Shown here piece after piece: positions 1-5,918 of a DNA stretch of 7,101 nucleotides. The position numbers and the translations under genes are program-made. Source of the DNA: Nitrospira sp. ST-bin4 (GTDB lineage Bacteria > Nitrospirota > Nitrospiria > Nitrospirales > Nitrospiraceae); the NCBI GenBank assembly GCA_002083565.1, contig MSXM01000054.1, positions 1-7,101 on the forward strand, given 5' to 3'. Each line of letters begins with the position of its first letter. The stretch's first letter is position 1. The notes below the pieces were generated by a model. The model made no database searches, was not told the DNA's origin, and saw only the letters and a list, made by a program, of their open reading frames with translations.

Positions 1-1918
1 CCTTCAGGCCCTGCTCTTCAATATACTTCTTGGCATTATCCCAGGCGCCGCCGCCGCTTGTCATCGATATCGCCACGAACAACCCCGTCACAATGCTGCC
101 GACCAGCACACCACCGAGCGCCTGCGGCCCGAGAACCAGCCCGACGATCACGGGCGAGATTACCGGAATCAGCCCGGGAACCATCATTTTTTGAATCGCC
201 GCCTTCGTCACGATATCGACACAGGTGCCGTACTCCGGCTTGCCGGTCCCTTCCATAATACCCTTGATCTCCCGGAACTGCCTCCGGACTTCTTCCACAA
301 TCAAACCACCCGCTTCACCGACGGCCCTCATACAGAGCGAGCCAAAGATAAACGGCAGCATGCCGCCCAAGAACAATCCGACCAGCACCTTCGGATTGGA
401 CAGATCGAACGCCGCCAGCGCCGGATTGTGCGCCGCGACTTCACGGGAATATTCCGCAAATAGCACCACAGCCGCCAACCCGGCTGAGCCGATCGCATAG
501 CCCTTCGTCACCGCCTTGGTCGTGTTGCCGACCGCATCGAGCGGGTCCGTAATGTCGCGCACGGCTTTGCCCAAATGTGACATTTCAGCAATTCCGCCTG
601 CGTTATCCGTAATCGGACCGAATGCATCGATCGCCACGACGATCCCGGCCATCGAAAGCATCGACACCGCCGCCACAGCCACACCGTACAAGCCGCCAGA
701 CTCCGCCCCGCCGCAGACCCAGAAGCTGCCCAAAATCGCCGCCGCAATCACCACCACCGGCGCCGCCGTCGACTGCATGCCGACTGCCAGACCCGCGATG
801 ATATTCGTCGCATGACCGGTTTCGCTCGCCTTAGCGATATATTGCACCGGCTCGTAATTCTTCGACGTGTAGTAATCGGTAATGAACACCAGGGCCAAGG
901 TCACGATCAATCCGATCAGCGCCGCCATATAATAGCTCATCCCACTGACTCCGCCGACGCCGTTCATGATCGATGACGTAATGGGATAGAATGCGATCGC
1001 CGCGATGCCGCCGGCCACGAACAAGCCCTTGTACAAGGCCGTCATGATCTCGCCACCCTCACTCACCTTCACAAACAAGATCCCGATAATCGTCGCGAAG
1101 ATCGTCACGCCGCCCAGCGCGAGCGGATAGAGAATCGGCGCGGTCGCCCCCTTGAACATGGTAAAGGCCAAGACCATCGCCGCGACCGTCGTCACGGCAT
1201 AGGTTTCAAACAGGTCCGCGGCCATGCCGGCGCAATCGCCGACGTTGTCGCCGACGTTGTCCGCGATCACAGCCGGATTGCGAGGATCGTCTTCAGGGAT
1301 ACCGGCTTCCACTTTTCCCACGAGATCCGCGCCCACGTCTGCCGCCTTGGTATAGATACCGCCACCGACCCGGGCGAAGACCGAGATCAAACTGCCGCCG
1401 AACCCGAGACTGAGCAAGGCGTGAATGGCTTTCTCTTGCCCGGCCACCGATTGCGCGATCATATAGAAGGTCGTGATGGCCAACAGTCCCAGACCGATCA
1501 GCAACAATCCGGTCACCGCACCCCCTCGAAACGCGACGGTCAAGGCGGCGTTCATACCGTCATGAGCCGCCTGGGCTGTCCGCACATTCGCGCGCACCGC
1601 GATGATCATGCCGACATAGCCGGCGATTGACGAGGCTCCCGCACCCACCAGAAATCCGATCGCCGTCAACAGGCCGAATTTGTCGGAAGCGGCCCCTGCG
1701 CCCCAGAGCAGGACGAACAGCACAGCCGCCACCATCCCCACCGTCCGATACTGCCGATTCATGTAGGCGCTGGCGCCCTCCTGAATAGCCTTCGCAATCT
1801 CCTGCATCTTCGCGTTGCCCGCGTTGAGCTTGAACACCCACATGGCCAAATAGAGACCGTAGGCAATGCCGGCCACGGCCGCGATCAATGCAAACGTAAC
1901 AATCGCTGAATCACTCAC
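1..1918 (-). CDS. hppA: K+-independent H+-translocating membrane pyrophosphatase, C-terminus cut by window edge
   Basis: This integral membrane pump hydrolyses pyrophosphate and moves protons across the cytoplasmic membrane. I read 639 residues, open at the left edge; bacterial relatives have about 690-730, so the last helices are missing. The catalytic motif DVGADLVGKVE (residues 194-204) has the family pattern D-X7-K-X-E. The Asp-rich DNVGDNVGDCAGMAADLFE follows at 220-238, and GGGAWDNAKKYIEE lies near the visible end. Hydrophobic segments alternate throughout. In GNTTKAVTKG, Lys468 and Thr471 sit where K+-dependent enzymes carry Ala, so this belongs to the K+-independent subfamily, which is typically H+-pumping. 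The start is GTG at 1918, giving MSDSAIVTFALIAAV. It is preceded by a strong GGAGG (1926-1930) seven bases upstream. The gene is divergent from the 84-residue gene. Family identification is very secure; subfamily is inferred from the two residues. Confidence 0.97.
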   Translation of the reverse strand, partial: MSDSAIVTFALIAAVAGIAYGLYLAMWVFKLNAGNAKMQEIAKAIQEGASAYMNRQYRTVGMVAAVLFVLLWGAGAASDKFGLLTAIGFLVGAGASSIAGYVGMIIAVRANVRTAQAAHDGMNAALTVAFRGGAVTGLLLIGLGLLAITTFYMIAQSVAGQEKAIHALLSLGFGGSLISVFARVGGGIYTKAADVGADLVGKVEAGIPEDDPRNPAVIADNVGDNVGDCAGMAADLFETYAVTTVAAMVLAFTMFKGATAPILYPLALGGVTIFATIIGILFVKVSEGGEIMTALYKGLFVAGGIAAIAFYPITSSIMNGVGGVSGMSYYMAALIGLIVTLALVFITDYYTSKNYEPVQYIAKASETGHATNIIAGLAVGMQSTAAPVVVIAAAILGSFWVCGGAESGGLYGVAVAAVSMLSMAGIVVAIDAFGPITDNAGGIAEMSHLGKAVRDITDPLDAVGNTTKAVTKGYAIGSAGLAAVVLFAEYSREVAAHNPALAAFDLSNPKVLVGLFLGGMLPFIFGSLCMRAVGEAGGLIVEEVRRQFREIKGIMEGTGKPEYGTCVDIVTKAAIQKMMVPGLIPVISPVIVGLVLGPQALGGVLVGSIVTGLFVAISMTSGGGAWDNAKKYIEEQGLK

Positions 1919-1924
1919 GGGATA

Positions 1925-1931
1925 CCCTCCT
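1925..1931 (-). promoter_or_regulatory. Strong ribosome binding site that fixes the GTG start of hppA
   Basis: Read on the minus strand this is AGGAGGG, a near-perfect anti-16S match. Its GGAGG core ends seven bases before the GTG at 1918. No ATG in this frame is better placed, so it decides the start. Confidence 0.85.
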
Positions 1932-1948
1932 AGTGGATAAACGCATTC

Positions 1949-1978
1949 CTTATGTCACACGGCTCCCCGTGGCTTCAA
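1949..1978 (-). promoter_or_regulatory. Candidate sigma70-type promoter for hppA, with a small hairpin in the spacer
   Basis: On the minus strand TTGAAG (1973-1978) and CATAAG (1949-1954) are 18 bases apart, each matching four of six consensus positions. Transcription would start some 20-25 bases before the GTG. The spacer contains a five-pair hairpin with a four-base loop (1958-1971: CACGG, loop, CCGTG), which might be an operator half-site or chance. The match is modest, and Nitrospirota promoter preferences are not visible here. Confidence 0.3.
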
Positions 1979-2092
1979 CCCATCCAAAGTACATGAGGCG
2001 AGTGGGGAAACCGTAGAACGGCGCAGGAGCAGCGAGCAGCTAACTGCCTGAAAAGCGGAGTCATTCTATACAGGTAGGGTCGGAGGATCAAG

Positions 2093-2158
2093 ATGAAATG
2101 TGAGGGAGGGGGCGACAGACAAAGCACAGGTTTACGCCGTAGGCCGACTTTGTTATAG
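2093..2158 (+). CDS. Possible 21-codon leader or small ORF upstream of the 84-residue gene
   Basis: An ATG at 2093 is preceded by GGAGG (2082-2086) six bases away and opens 21 codons (MKCEGGGDRQSTGLRRRPTLL, ending in TAG). The Shine-Dalgarno sequence is better than that of many real genes. However, the peptide resembles nothing I know, is Arg/Gly-rich, and its end overlaps the predicted -10 box of the next gene. It could be a leader peptide, a real microprotein or chance. Confidence 0.15.
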   Translation: MKCEGGGDRQSTGLRRRPTLL

Positions 2159-2159
2159 T
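2131..2159 (+). promoter_or_regulatory. Predicted sigma70 promoter for the 84-residue gene and methyltransferase
   Basis: TTTACG (2131-2136) and TATAGT (2154-2159) are separated by 17 bases. The -10 matches five of six consensus positions and the -35 four of six. A start near 2166 would leave a short leader that still contains the GGAG at 2170-2173 before the ATG at 2180. This would drive both plus-strand genes. Confidence 0.5.
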
Positions 2160-2179
2160 CCGCGCAGACGGAGCAGCTG

Positions 2180-2434
2180 ATGGAATTTGAACCGAGCTAT
2201 ATCCTGATCGACGGGCAGACCTTCAGCAAGGCGAAGCTGGCCTTGGACAATCACGTGTATAAGAACTGCCAGATCGACGACTGCGACATCTATTACAGCG
2301 GCGGGCAATACGAACTGCTCGATACCCACGTCACCAATTCACGCCTGATCCTGAACCACCCGGCTAAAGCCATCTACTCGGCGCTCCAGATTTTCAAGAT
2401 GAAGTCGCCGGGCTCCCGTATCGTGTCCGACTGA
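2180..2434 (+). CDS. Conserved-looking small hypothetical protein, 84 aa
   Basis: I do not recognise a named family. The protein has no signal peptide or membrane segment and is probably cytosolic. Residues 24-60 follow a pattern of alternating short strands and polar turns (DNHVYKNCQIDDCDIYYSGG, then YELLDTHVTNSRLILN). It recalls small right-handed beta-helix or pentapeptide-like proteins in which each turn carries an N-C or D-C pair. A C-terminal helix follows (AKAIYSALQIFKM, residues 62-74). The ATG at 2180 has GGAG six bases upstream and a good promoter just before it. Only nine bases separate its stop from the methyltransferase, so the two are very likely co-transcribed. A real gene is likely from start signals, codon use and operon context; the function is unknown. 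Confidence 0.75.
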   Translation: MEFEPSYILIDGQTFSKAKLALDNHVYKNCQIDDCDIYYSGGQYELLDTHVTNSRLILNHPAKAIYSALQIFKMKSPGSRIVSD

Positions 2435-2443
2435 TCGTTCCGC

Positions 2444-3130
2444 ATGCCCTACACCTACGACTACACCAGCGTCGCCTCCGGCAACGAGAGCGCCTCTGCG
2501 CGCTATTGGCGCTTCGCAAAGATGACGCTGACGCGCTGGACGAGAGACAAGACGTTCGTCTTCGACGGGCGCTCCTACCCGTACCTCTATCACTTCTGCA
2601 ACAAGACCTGGAAAAACGAGCGCGGCGTCGAGATCCCGATCTTCCGGGAAATCCTGCTCCGCCATCAGGCCGACCGCATTCTAGAGGTCGGCAACGTGCT
2701 CGCGCACTATGTCCCGATCCATCACGATGTGGTCGATAAGTATGAAGTTGCGCCCGGTGTGATCAACCAGGATATCGTCGAGTTTGCGCCGACGGAACGC
2801 TACGACCTCATCCTGAGCATCTCAACGCTGGAGCATGTCGGATGGGACGAGGAGCCGCGGGAGCCGGCCAAGCTGCTCCAGGCCATCGAGCATCTTCGGG
2901 ATCGCTGCCTCGCCCCAGGCGGACAGATCGTGGTGAGCCTGCCGGTCGGCTACAATAAGTTTTTCGACGGATTGCTCCGCGACGGCAAGTGCCCCTTCAC
3001 CCAGCAACATTTTCTCAAGCGGATCTCGAAGCGGAACTACTGGGTGGAGTCTGACTGGAATGGCTGCAAGGACGCAACCTACGGCCGATTCGTCGCCCAC
3101 GCCATCTGCATCGGGATCATCCAGGGATAA
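2444..3130 (+). CDS. Class I SAM-dependent methyltransferase, 228 aa
   Basis: This is a predicted cytosolic methyltransferase of unknown substrate. The Rossmann-type SAM-binding core is visible in order. Motif I is ILEVGN (residues 79-84), ending in N rather than the usual glycine-rich loop. An acidic DKYE at 98-101 is placed to bind the ribose hydroxyls. NQDIVEF follows at 108-114, then YDLILSISTLEHVGWDE (120-136), whose S-x-LEH is the typical post-motif helix start. LAPGGQIVVSLPVGYN (156-171) forms the next strand. The aromatic N-terminal 60 residues (YLYHFCNKTWKNER) may form a substrate lid. The start ATG is nine bases after the preceding stop and has no clear Shine-Dalgarno sequence, suggesting translational coupling. 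Similar proteins occur near glycan and cell-surface gene clusters, but nothing here confirms that role. The methyltransferase fold is secure; the substrate is not. Confidence 0.88.
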   Translation: MPYTYDYTSVASGNESASARYWRFAKMTLTRWTRDKTFVFDGRSYPYLYHFCNKTWKNERGVEIPIFREILLRHQADRILEVGNVLAHYVPIHHDVVDKYEVAPGVINQDIVEFAPTERYDLILSISTLEHVGWDEEPREPAKLLQAIEHLRDRCLAPGGQIVVSLPVGYNKFFDGLLRDGKCPFTQQHFLKRISKRNYWVESDWNGCKDATYGRFVAHAICIGIIQG

Positions 3131-3241
3131 CTCCACGATCAAGATCGAGTCGTCTTATGACCGCGTTGAGCGGCCAGCCACAATGACCGTGCAACAGACA
3201 GACGCGGCCCACGATGTTTCACGGTCTGCTTCAACACGCTA
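3131..3241. other. Convergent intergenic gap with no gene seen
   Basis: This gap lies between the plus-strand methyltransferase and the minus-strand nuclease-like gene. It contains a weak CCGC-GTTGA-GCGG hairpin (3161-3173) without a following T-run, so it is not a convincing intrinsic terminator. I see no other feature. Confidence 0.5.
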
Positions 3242-3700
3242 TTAGCCCTCAATCCATTCCACCTTTCGCTGTAGCACGCCATATTGATCTTGGCCGATGA
3301 CGAGGCATACCGCCCATCTGTATTTCAACTCAGACCGGAATGCCTTGAGCTTCGCATGATCGTAGCAAATGCCACCAATCGCGGCTGCTTTTTCATTTCG
3401 ACGACAAGGAGATTGCCCATGTTTGTACCGCGACGATGAACAATGATGTCTGGGAAAACGGTCACTGCCTCGTCGTCGTCTGAGGCATGACGCTTTTTTG
3501 AAATGAAGGCGTTTCACATCAAACCCGTCGCGATTATATTCACAGTCAATGTCGTAGCCGGGAATCTCCTTGGCCAAATGCACCGCGATTTGGTGGGACA
3601 TACTTCTTTCGCTCGCATCGGCGGCGAGCAGGTGCTGGTCACACTTCACAAATGCGTCAAGGGCTCTATTCAGGACACCCTCAATCTCGGCCTTATTCAA
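3242..3700 (-). pseudogene. PD-(D/E)XK nuclease-like gene with two compensating frameshifts
   Basis: The ends of this 152-codon gene look like a real family: NKAEIEGVLNRALDAF and SERSMSHQIAVHLAKEIPGYDIDCEYNRDG at the N-terminus, then YDHAKLKAFRSELKYRWAVCLVIG at the C-terminus. The middle of the simple frame is Arg/Ser/His-rich nonsense. In the next frame the same DNA reads ASDDDEAVTVFPDIIVHR, then NLLVVEMKK. This supplies the D (in VFPD) and E-x-K (in VEMK) of a PD-(D/E)XK active site. One extra base in an A6 run (minus strand; 3494-3499) and one missing in an A5 run (3389-3393) would explain it, with the net frame kept. The start is best placed at TTG 3700, with AGGAG (3709-3713) eight bases upstream; the frame is open to another TTG at 3733. 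Either two mutations abolished the nuclease, or the assembly has homopolymer errors and the gene is intact. Confidence 0.75.
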
Positions 3701-3739
3701 TGCCCGGTCTCCTGATTGATGGCTAACATTCAACTTCGA

Positions 3740-3761
3740 GCGCGCCCGGAAGCGGGAGCGC
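3740..3761. repeat. GC-rich inverted repeat (possible hairpin) upstream of the nuclease-like gene
   Basis: GCGC and CCCG on the left pair with CGGG and GCGC on the right around a GAAG loop. One G-A mismatch interrupts the stem, giving two four-pair blocks. No T-run follows on either strand, so it is not a clear intrinsic terminator. It could be an operator or an RNA structure in the leader. Confidence 0.4.
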
Positions 3762-3848
3762 AGCGGACACTAGAGGACGTCGCTTCCATGCCCTTGGGGA
3801 CGGATACAATAGGCTCGCCCCACCATTACTTACACGCTGGTTAATGAA

Positions 3849-5036
3849 TCACTGAGGTGGTTTTCTCTGACCATCGACTCCATAACCTTGACTTCCTGAA
3901 TACCCGCAGGCATTCCACACGACATCAAAGGTGGGTTTGAGAAGCTGGGCGATATCTGTTGAAAAACTTTCCGCCATAACTTCAGGGACGAGAAGGTGGT
4001 CCCGATCGACTTTATCCTCCCCCATCGGGAAGTAATGAGGTCCCACATACATCTTTGCCCCCTTCACATATAAGAGGCTAAGCATGACAACAATGGGCGG
4101 CGTGACCCCGAGATTTGCCTGGATGTCGAAATACTGGTGCACGGCACCCAATAGCTCAACCTCCCAACCTGTTCCAGGGATCATCAGCTGTCCGTTGTCG
4201 TAGGCTCTGATTCGACGAGTGTCAACCAACTCAAGTATCCCGCTCCGAAATAATTGCAAGTACGAGGGGGGAGGGATCCCTCTATTGACGGGTGAATATG
4301 TCACGGTGCCATCAAAGTTATGCCGACTGCTAAAGCCACCGTTTGTAGTGAGGGGTCGAAGCGGGAGGATGTTGGAATCAAAAATTCTTGATACATCGAA
4401 GGAGTACCCTCCACTAAATGTGTCAAACGGAACCACATGCAGTACCGTTTTCGGTCCAGGCGCTAGAGCAATGGGCGTTTGGTCTGACAAGATAAGTGAG
4501 ATCCGCTCAGCACGAAAGTTTCTAATGCGATCCGCCGTGCTTTCAGAGAGTAAAAAGAGCGAGCGGAGTTGAGGAACATCGAGTTCATACTTGCCTGTTG
4601 AGTTTCGTCCATAGAACTTATCATGACCTCCGAGAGTTACTCGATGCGGCAACGTCCAACTCCTAGAAACTCTGAAGACCAGGACCTTGTTGCCATTCGA
4701 CAACGGTATCAATCTCAGATTATAGGCAGTAACGCGAGGTTGAATCGCTGTACGAACGAGGTTTTCGAGACGGCCCATCGCCGCGTCCAGATCACCATTG
4801 AGACCTATGACCTCTTCCGCGACCCCATTTGGCGCTTTGACGCCATAAATGAGATCGCCACCGACGGTATTGGCGAAGGACGTGATGGCCGCTAAGAATT
4901 TTTTGTGATCTTCATAGCCGCTTCCAGGGAGTTCTAACTTGAACTCAATAGTTTTACTTTCCTGTTCGCGATCATCGGGGAGACGCAGAAGATGTTCTTC
5001 GGACACGCTGCCGAGAGGAATTGAATCAAGTGGCAT
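3849..5036 (-). CDS. Schlafen AlbA_2-type (divergent AAA_4) ATP-binding domain protein, 395 aa
   Basis: The N-terminal 160 residues match the AlbA_2/Schlafen domain: ESKTIEFKLELP (26-37), HKKFLAAITSFANTVGGDLIYGV (44-66) and the closing FYGRNSTGKYELDVPQLRSLF (141-161). The last segment has the family's FY-x-R-x-S-x-G pattern. Bacterial members are called divergent ATP-binding proteins; some Schlafen relatives are nucleases, and the bacterial role is mostly unknown. Residues 165-395 form a second domain (ADRIRNFRAERISLIL, LHVVPF, a late VVWNACGYSGS). I know this arrangement from stand-alone hypothetical proteins; no helix-turn-helix is evident. The frame is intact. The ATG at 5036 has only a weak purine stretch upstream, so translation may have depended on the hicB-like gene, whose last frame ends 24 bases before. 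Base composition is lower in GC than hppA or the cytochrome, consistent with transfer. Confidence 0.85.
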   Translation of the reverse strand: MPLDSIPLGSVSEEHLLRLPDDREQESKTIEFKLELPGSGYEDHKKFLAAITSFANTVGGDLIYGVKAPNGVAEEVIGLNGDLDAAMGRLENLVRTAIQPRVTAYNLRLIPLSNGNKVLVFRVSRSWTLPHRVTLGGHDKFYGRNSTGKYELDVPQLRSLFLLSESTADRIRNFRAERISLILSDQTPIALAPGPKTVLHVVPFDTFSGGYSFDVSRIFDSNILPLRPLTTNGGFSSRHNFDGTVTYSPVNRGIPPPSYLQLFRSGILELVDTRRIRAYDNGQLMIPGTGWEVELLGAVHQYFDIQANLGVTPPIVVMLSLLYVKGAKMYVGPHYFPMGEDKVDRDHLLVPEVMAESFSTDIAQLLKPTFDVVWNACGYSGSQGYGVDGQRKPPQ

Positions 5037-5060
5037 AGTAATAAGGGCCCCAGTTGATAC

Positions 5061-5280
5061 TTACTGGACTTCCCAGGCTTTTGCGGACACCTCAAAAGGG
5101 GGCACGATGGCCTCTTCGACAACTTGGTAAAGCTCCCCAAACACCGCCTTTTCTCGAAGCCGTGGCACCCGCCATGGATAAGGCCGGAGAACTGCCGACA
5201 TAGCACTAGTCCTCTTCGGACCACTCAACAATCTTTCGTAACGCGCGCTTTCCTTTATGAGTTCGACTTCTCAATTGCAT
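5061..5280 (-). pseudogene. Degraded HicB-like antitoxin gene
   Basis: Three reading frames joined end to end give a HicB-like N-terminus. From ATG 5280: MQLRSRTHKGKRALRKIVEWSEED, then TAG (5206-5208) where the family usually has Q or another polar residue, then CYVGSSPAL. A one-base deletion near 5182-5183 leads to LIHGGCHGFEK. A second deletion in an A-run (5149-5152) leads to AVFGELYQVVEEAI, ending at TAA 5061-5063. The V-E-W-S-E-E-D-x-C-Y-V-G start, the GG-x-HG loop and the L-x-x-VVEEAI helix are typical of HicB-family antitoxins. The usual C-terminal DNA-binding segment is not evident. An ATG at 5201 with AGAGGA upstream opens a 46-codon ORF, but only its second half is HicB-like, so I treat it as part of the remnant. 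No hicA toxin is visible on either side. Confidence 0.7.
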
Positions 5281-5291
5281 GGCGGACCGCC
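5281..5291. repeat. Perfect inverted repeat GGCGG-A-CCGCC before the hicB-like start
   Basis: The 11-base palindrome touches the ATG at 5280. Position suggests an operator for HicB-type autoregulation or a hairpin covering the translation start. At this length chance is possible. A second 11-base palindrome, TCCTG-G-CAGGA, lies at 5333-5343. Confidence 0.4.
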
Positions 5292-5369
5292 AGGATTAGG
5301 AGCAACTCAATGGTTCTGGGACACGTTTTCAGTCCTGGCAGGATTTCTGTTCCTGGCTGGAGCACCCGA

Positions 5370-5669
5370 TTAGCCCTCTCTCTTTAATCGCTTCCTGACC
5401 CTCGCTGGATTTTTGCGACAATCCAATACGGCATGCACATACACGATGTTGTCCTCCACGTTGTAGTAAATGGCGAATGGGAACCGCTTGGAGAGACAAC
5501 GGTGATGACCATATACAACTTGATGGATTCCGCCGTACATGAGAAGAGAATCGATATCTGAGAACAAGCAGTCTAGGAAGTAGGCCCCAAGGCCGGCTTC
5601 ACGGCCTTCATAGAATCGGAAGCCCTGGATGAGATCATCCCGGGCCTCGTCCAGGATCCTGATTTTCAC
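5370..5669 (-). CDS. RelE/ParE-family toxin, 99 aa
   Basis: This is predicted to be the toxin of a type II module. RelE members cut mRNA on the ribosome and ParE members poison gyrase; the sequence does not decide which. The fold order fits: first strand KIRILDEA, a helical pair DDLIQGFRFYEGREAGLGAYFLDCLFSDID (11-40) beginning with the common A-x-x-D-L pattern, then strands VVYGHHRCLSKRFPFAIYYNVEDNIVYVHAVLDCRKNP (51-88). R-F-P-F-A-I-Y-Y is characteristic, and the ending R-x-R-K-R-L-K-R is basic. The start is GTG 5669, which overlaps the antitoxin stop by four bases (GTGA) and gives a normal family length. A longer frame to 5708 would run through the antitoxin and is not used. AAGG lies four bases before the GTG. 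The pair should be translationally coupled. Family call is firm; target is unknown. Confidence 0.9.
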   Translation of the reverse strand: MKIRILDEARDDLIQGFRFYEGREAGLGAYFLDCLFSDIDSLLMYGGIHQVVYGHHRCLSKRFPFAIYYNVEDNIVYVHAVLDCRKNPARVRKRLKREG

Positions 5670-5884
5670 GAGACCTTGTTTCGAATGTCCGCTTTGGCGG
5701 TCTCCCAATCGACGAATTGAGATTGTCCCTCGGCGACTCGCTGGCGGCGCTCATCAAGGATATCTTTGTGCCAGGCGGGGGACTCGATGGCTTCCGGAGT
5801 ACGGGCGATGTCTTCCCACAGAGACTCCATCGCAGCAAGCTTCTCGTGGAGGCTCATGTCTTTGAGAGGGAGGTTGAAGGACAT
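5666..5884 (-). CDS. Addiction-module antitoxin, 72 aa
   Basis: This small antitoxin belongs to the putative addiction module component family (TIGR02574-like). It should bind and neutralise the toxin encoded immediately downstream and probably represses its own promoter. The family features are SLHEKLAAMESLWEDIAR (11-28), then ESPAWHKDIL (34-43), then DERRQRVAEGQSQFVDWETAKADIR (44-68). The last is an acidic and basic helix thought to wrap the toxin. Length is typical. The ATG at 5884 has only a short GAG upstream but sits just after a good promoter. A second in-frame ATG (residue 10, MSLHEKL) is a possible alternative start and matches the N-terminus of many relatives. Both frame and family hallmarks are intact, so this pair looks functional, unlike the neighbouring hicB remnant. 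Confidence 0.92.
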   Translation of the reverse strand: MSFNLPLKDMSLHEKLAAMESLWEDIARTPEAIESPAWHKDILDERRQRVAEGQSQFVDWETAKADIRNKVS

Positions 5885-5887
5885 GCG

Positions 5888-5918
5888 CTCAGTATACCTC
5901 AGCGCCGAACAGATTCAA
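5888..5918 (-). promoter_or_regulatory. Predicted promoter and possible operator of the toxin-antitoxin operon
   Basis: On the minus strand TTGAAT (5913-5918) and TATACT (5891-5896) are 16 bases apart, matching four and five of six sigma70 positions. The -10 lies in a short direct repeat: CTCAG at 5888-5892 and again at 5898-5902 on the plus strand, ten bases apart (one helical turn), with a GTATAC palindrome between. Such a site overlapping the -10 would suit repression by the antitoxin or toxin-antitoxin complex. The leader would be very short. Confidence 0.5.

Noticed and set aside
508..815. ORFs of 79-99 codons inside hppA on both strands
   Set aside because: They are shadows of the pyrophosphatase frame, which is continuous from 1918 to the left edge.
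3161..3173. Terminator after the methyltransferase
   Set aside because: The four-pair stem has no T-run after it on either strand.
3830..4048. 72-codon frame at the Schlafen C-terminus, considered as a frameshifted true ending
   Set aside because: The main frame ends in VVWNACGYSGSQGYGVDG, which looks like the family's natural ending, so no frameshift is needed.
5061..5201. Stand-alone 46-residue protein from ATG 5201 with AGAGGA upstream
   Set aside because: Its first half is the out-of-frame shadow of the HicB segment CYVGSSPAL-LIHGGCHG. Only the second half is family-like, so a broken hicB explains more.
4934..5224. 96-codon minus-strand frame overlapping the Schlafen gene start
   Set aside because: Only its LIHGGCHGFEK segment is meaningful, as part of the hicB remnant. 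The rest is a shadow of the Schlafen gene and intergenic DNA.
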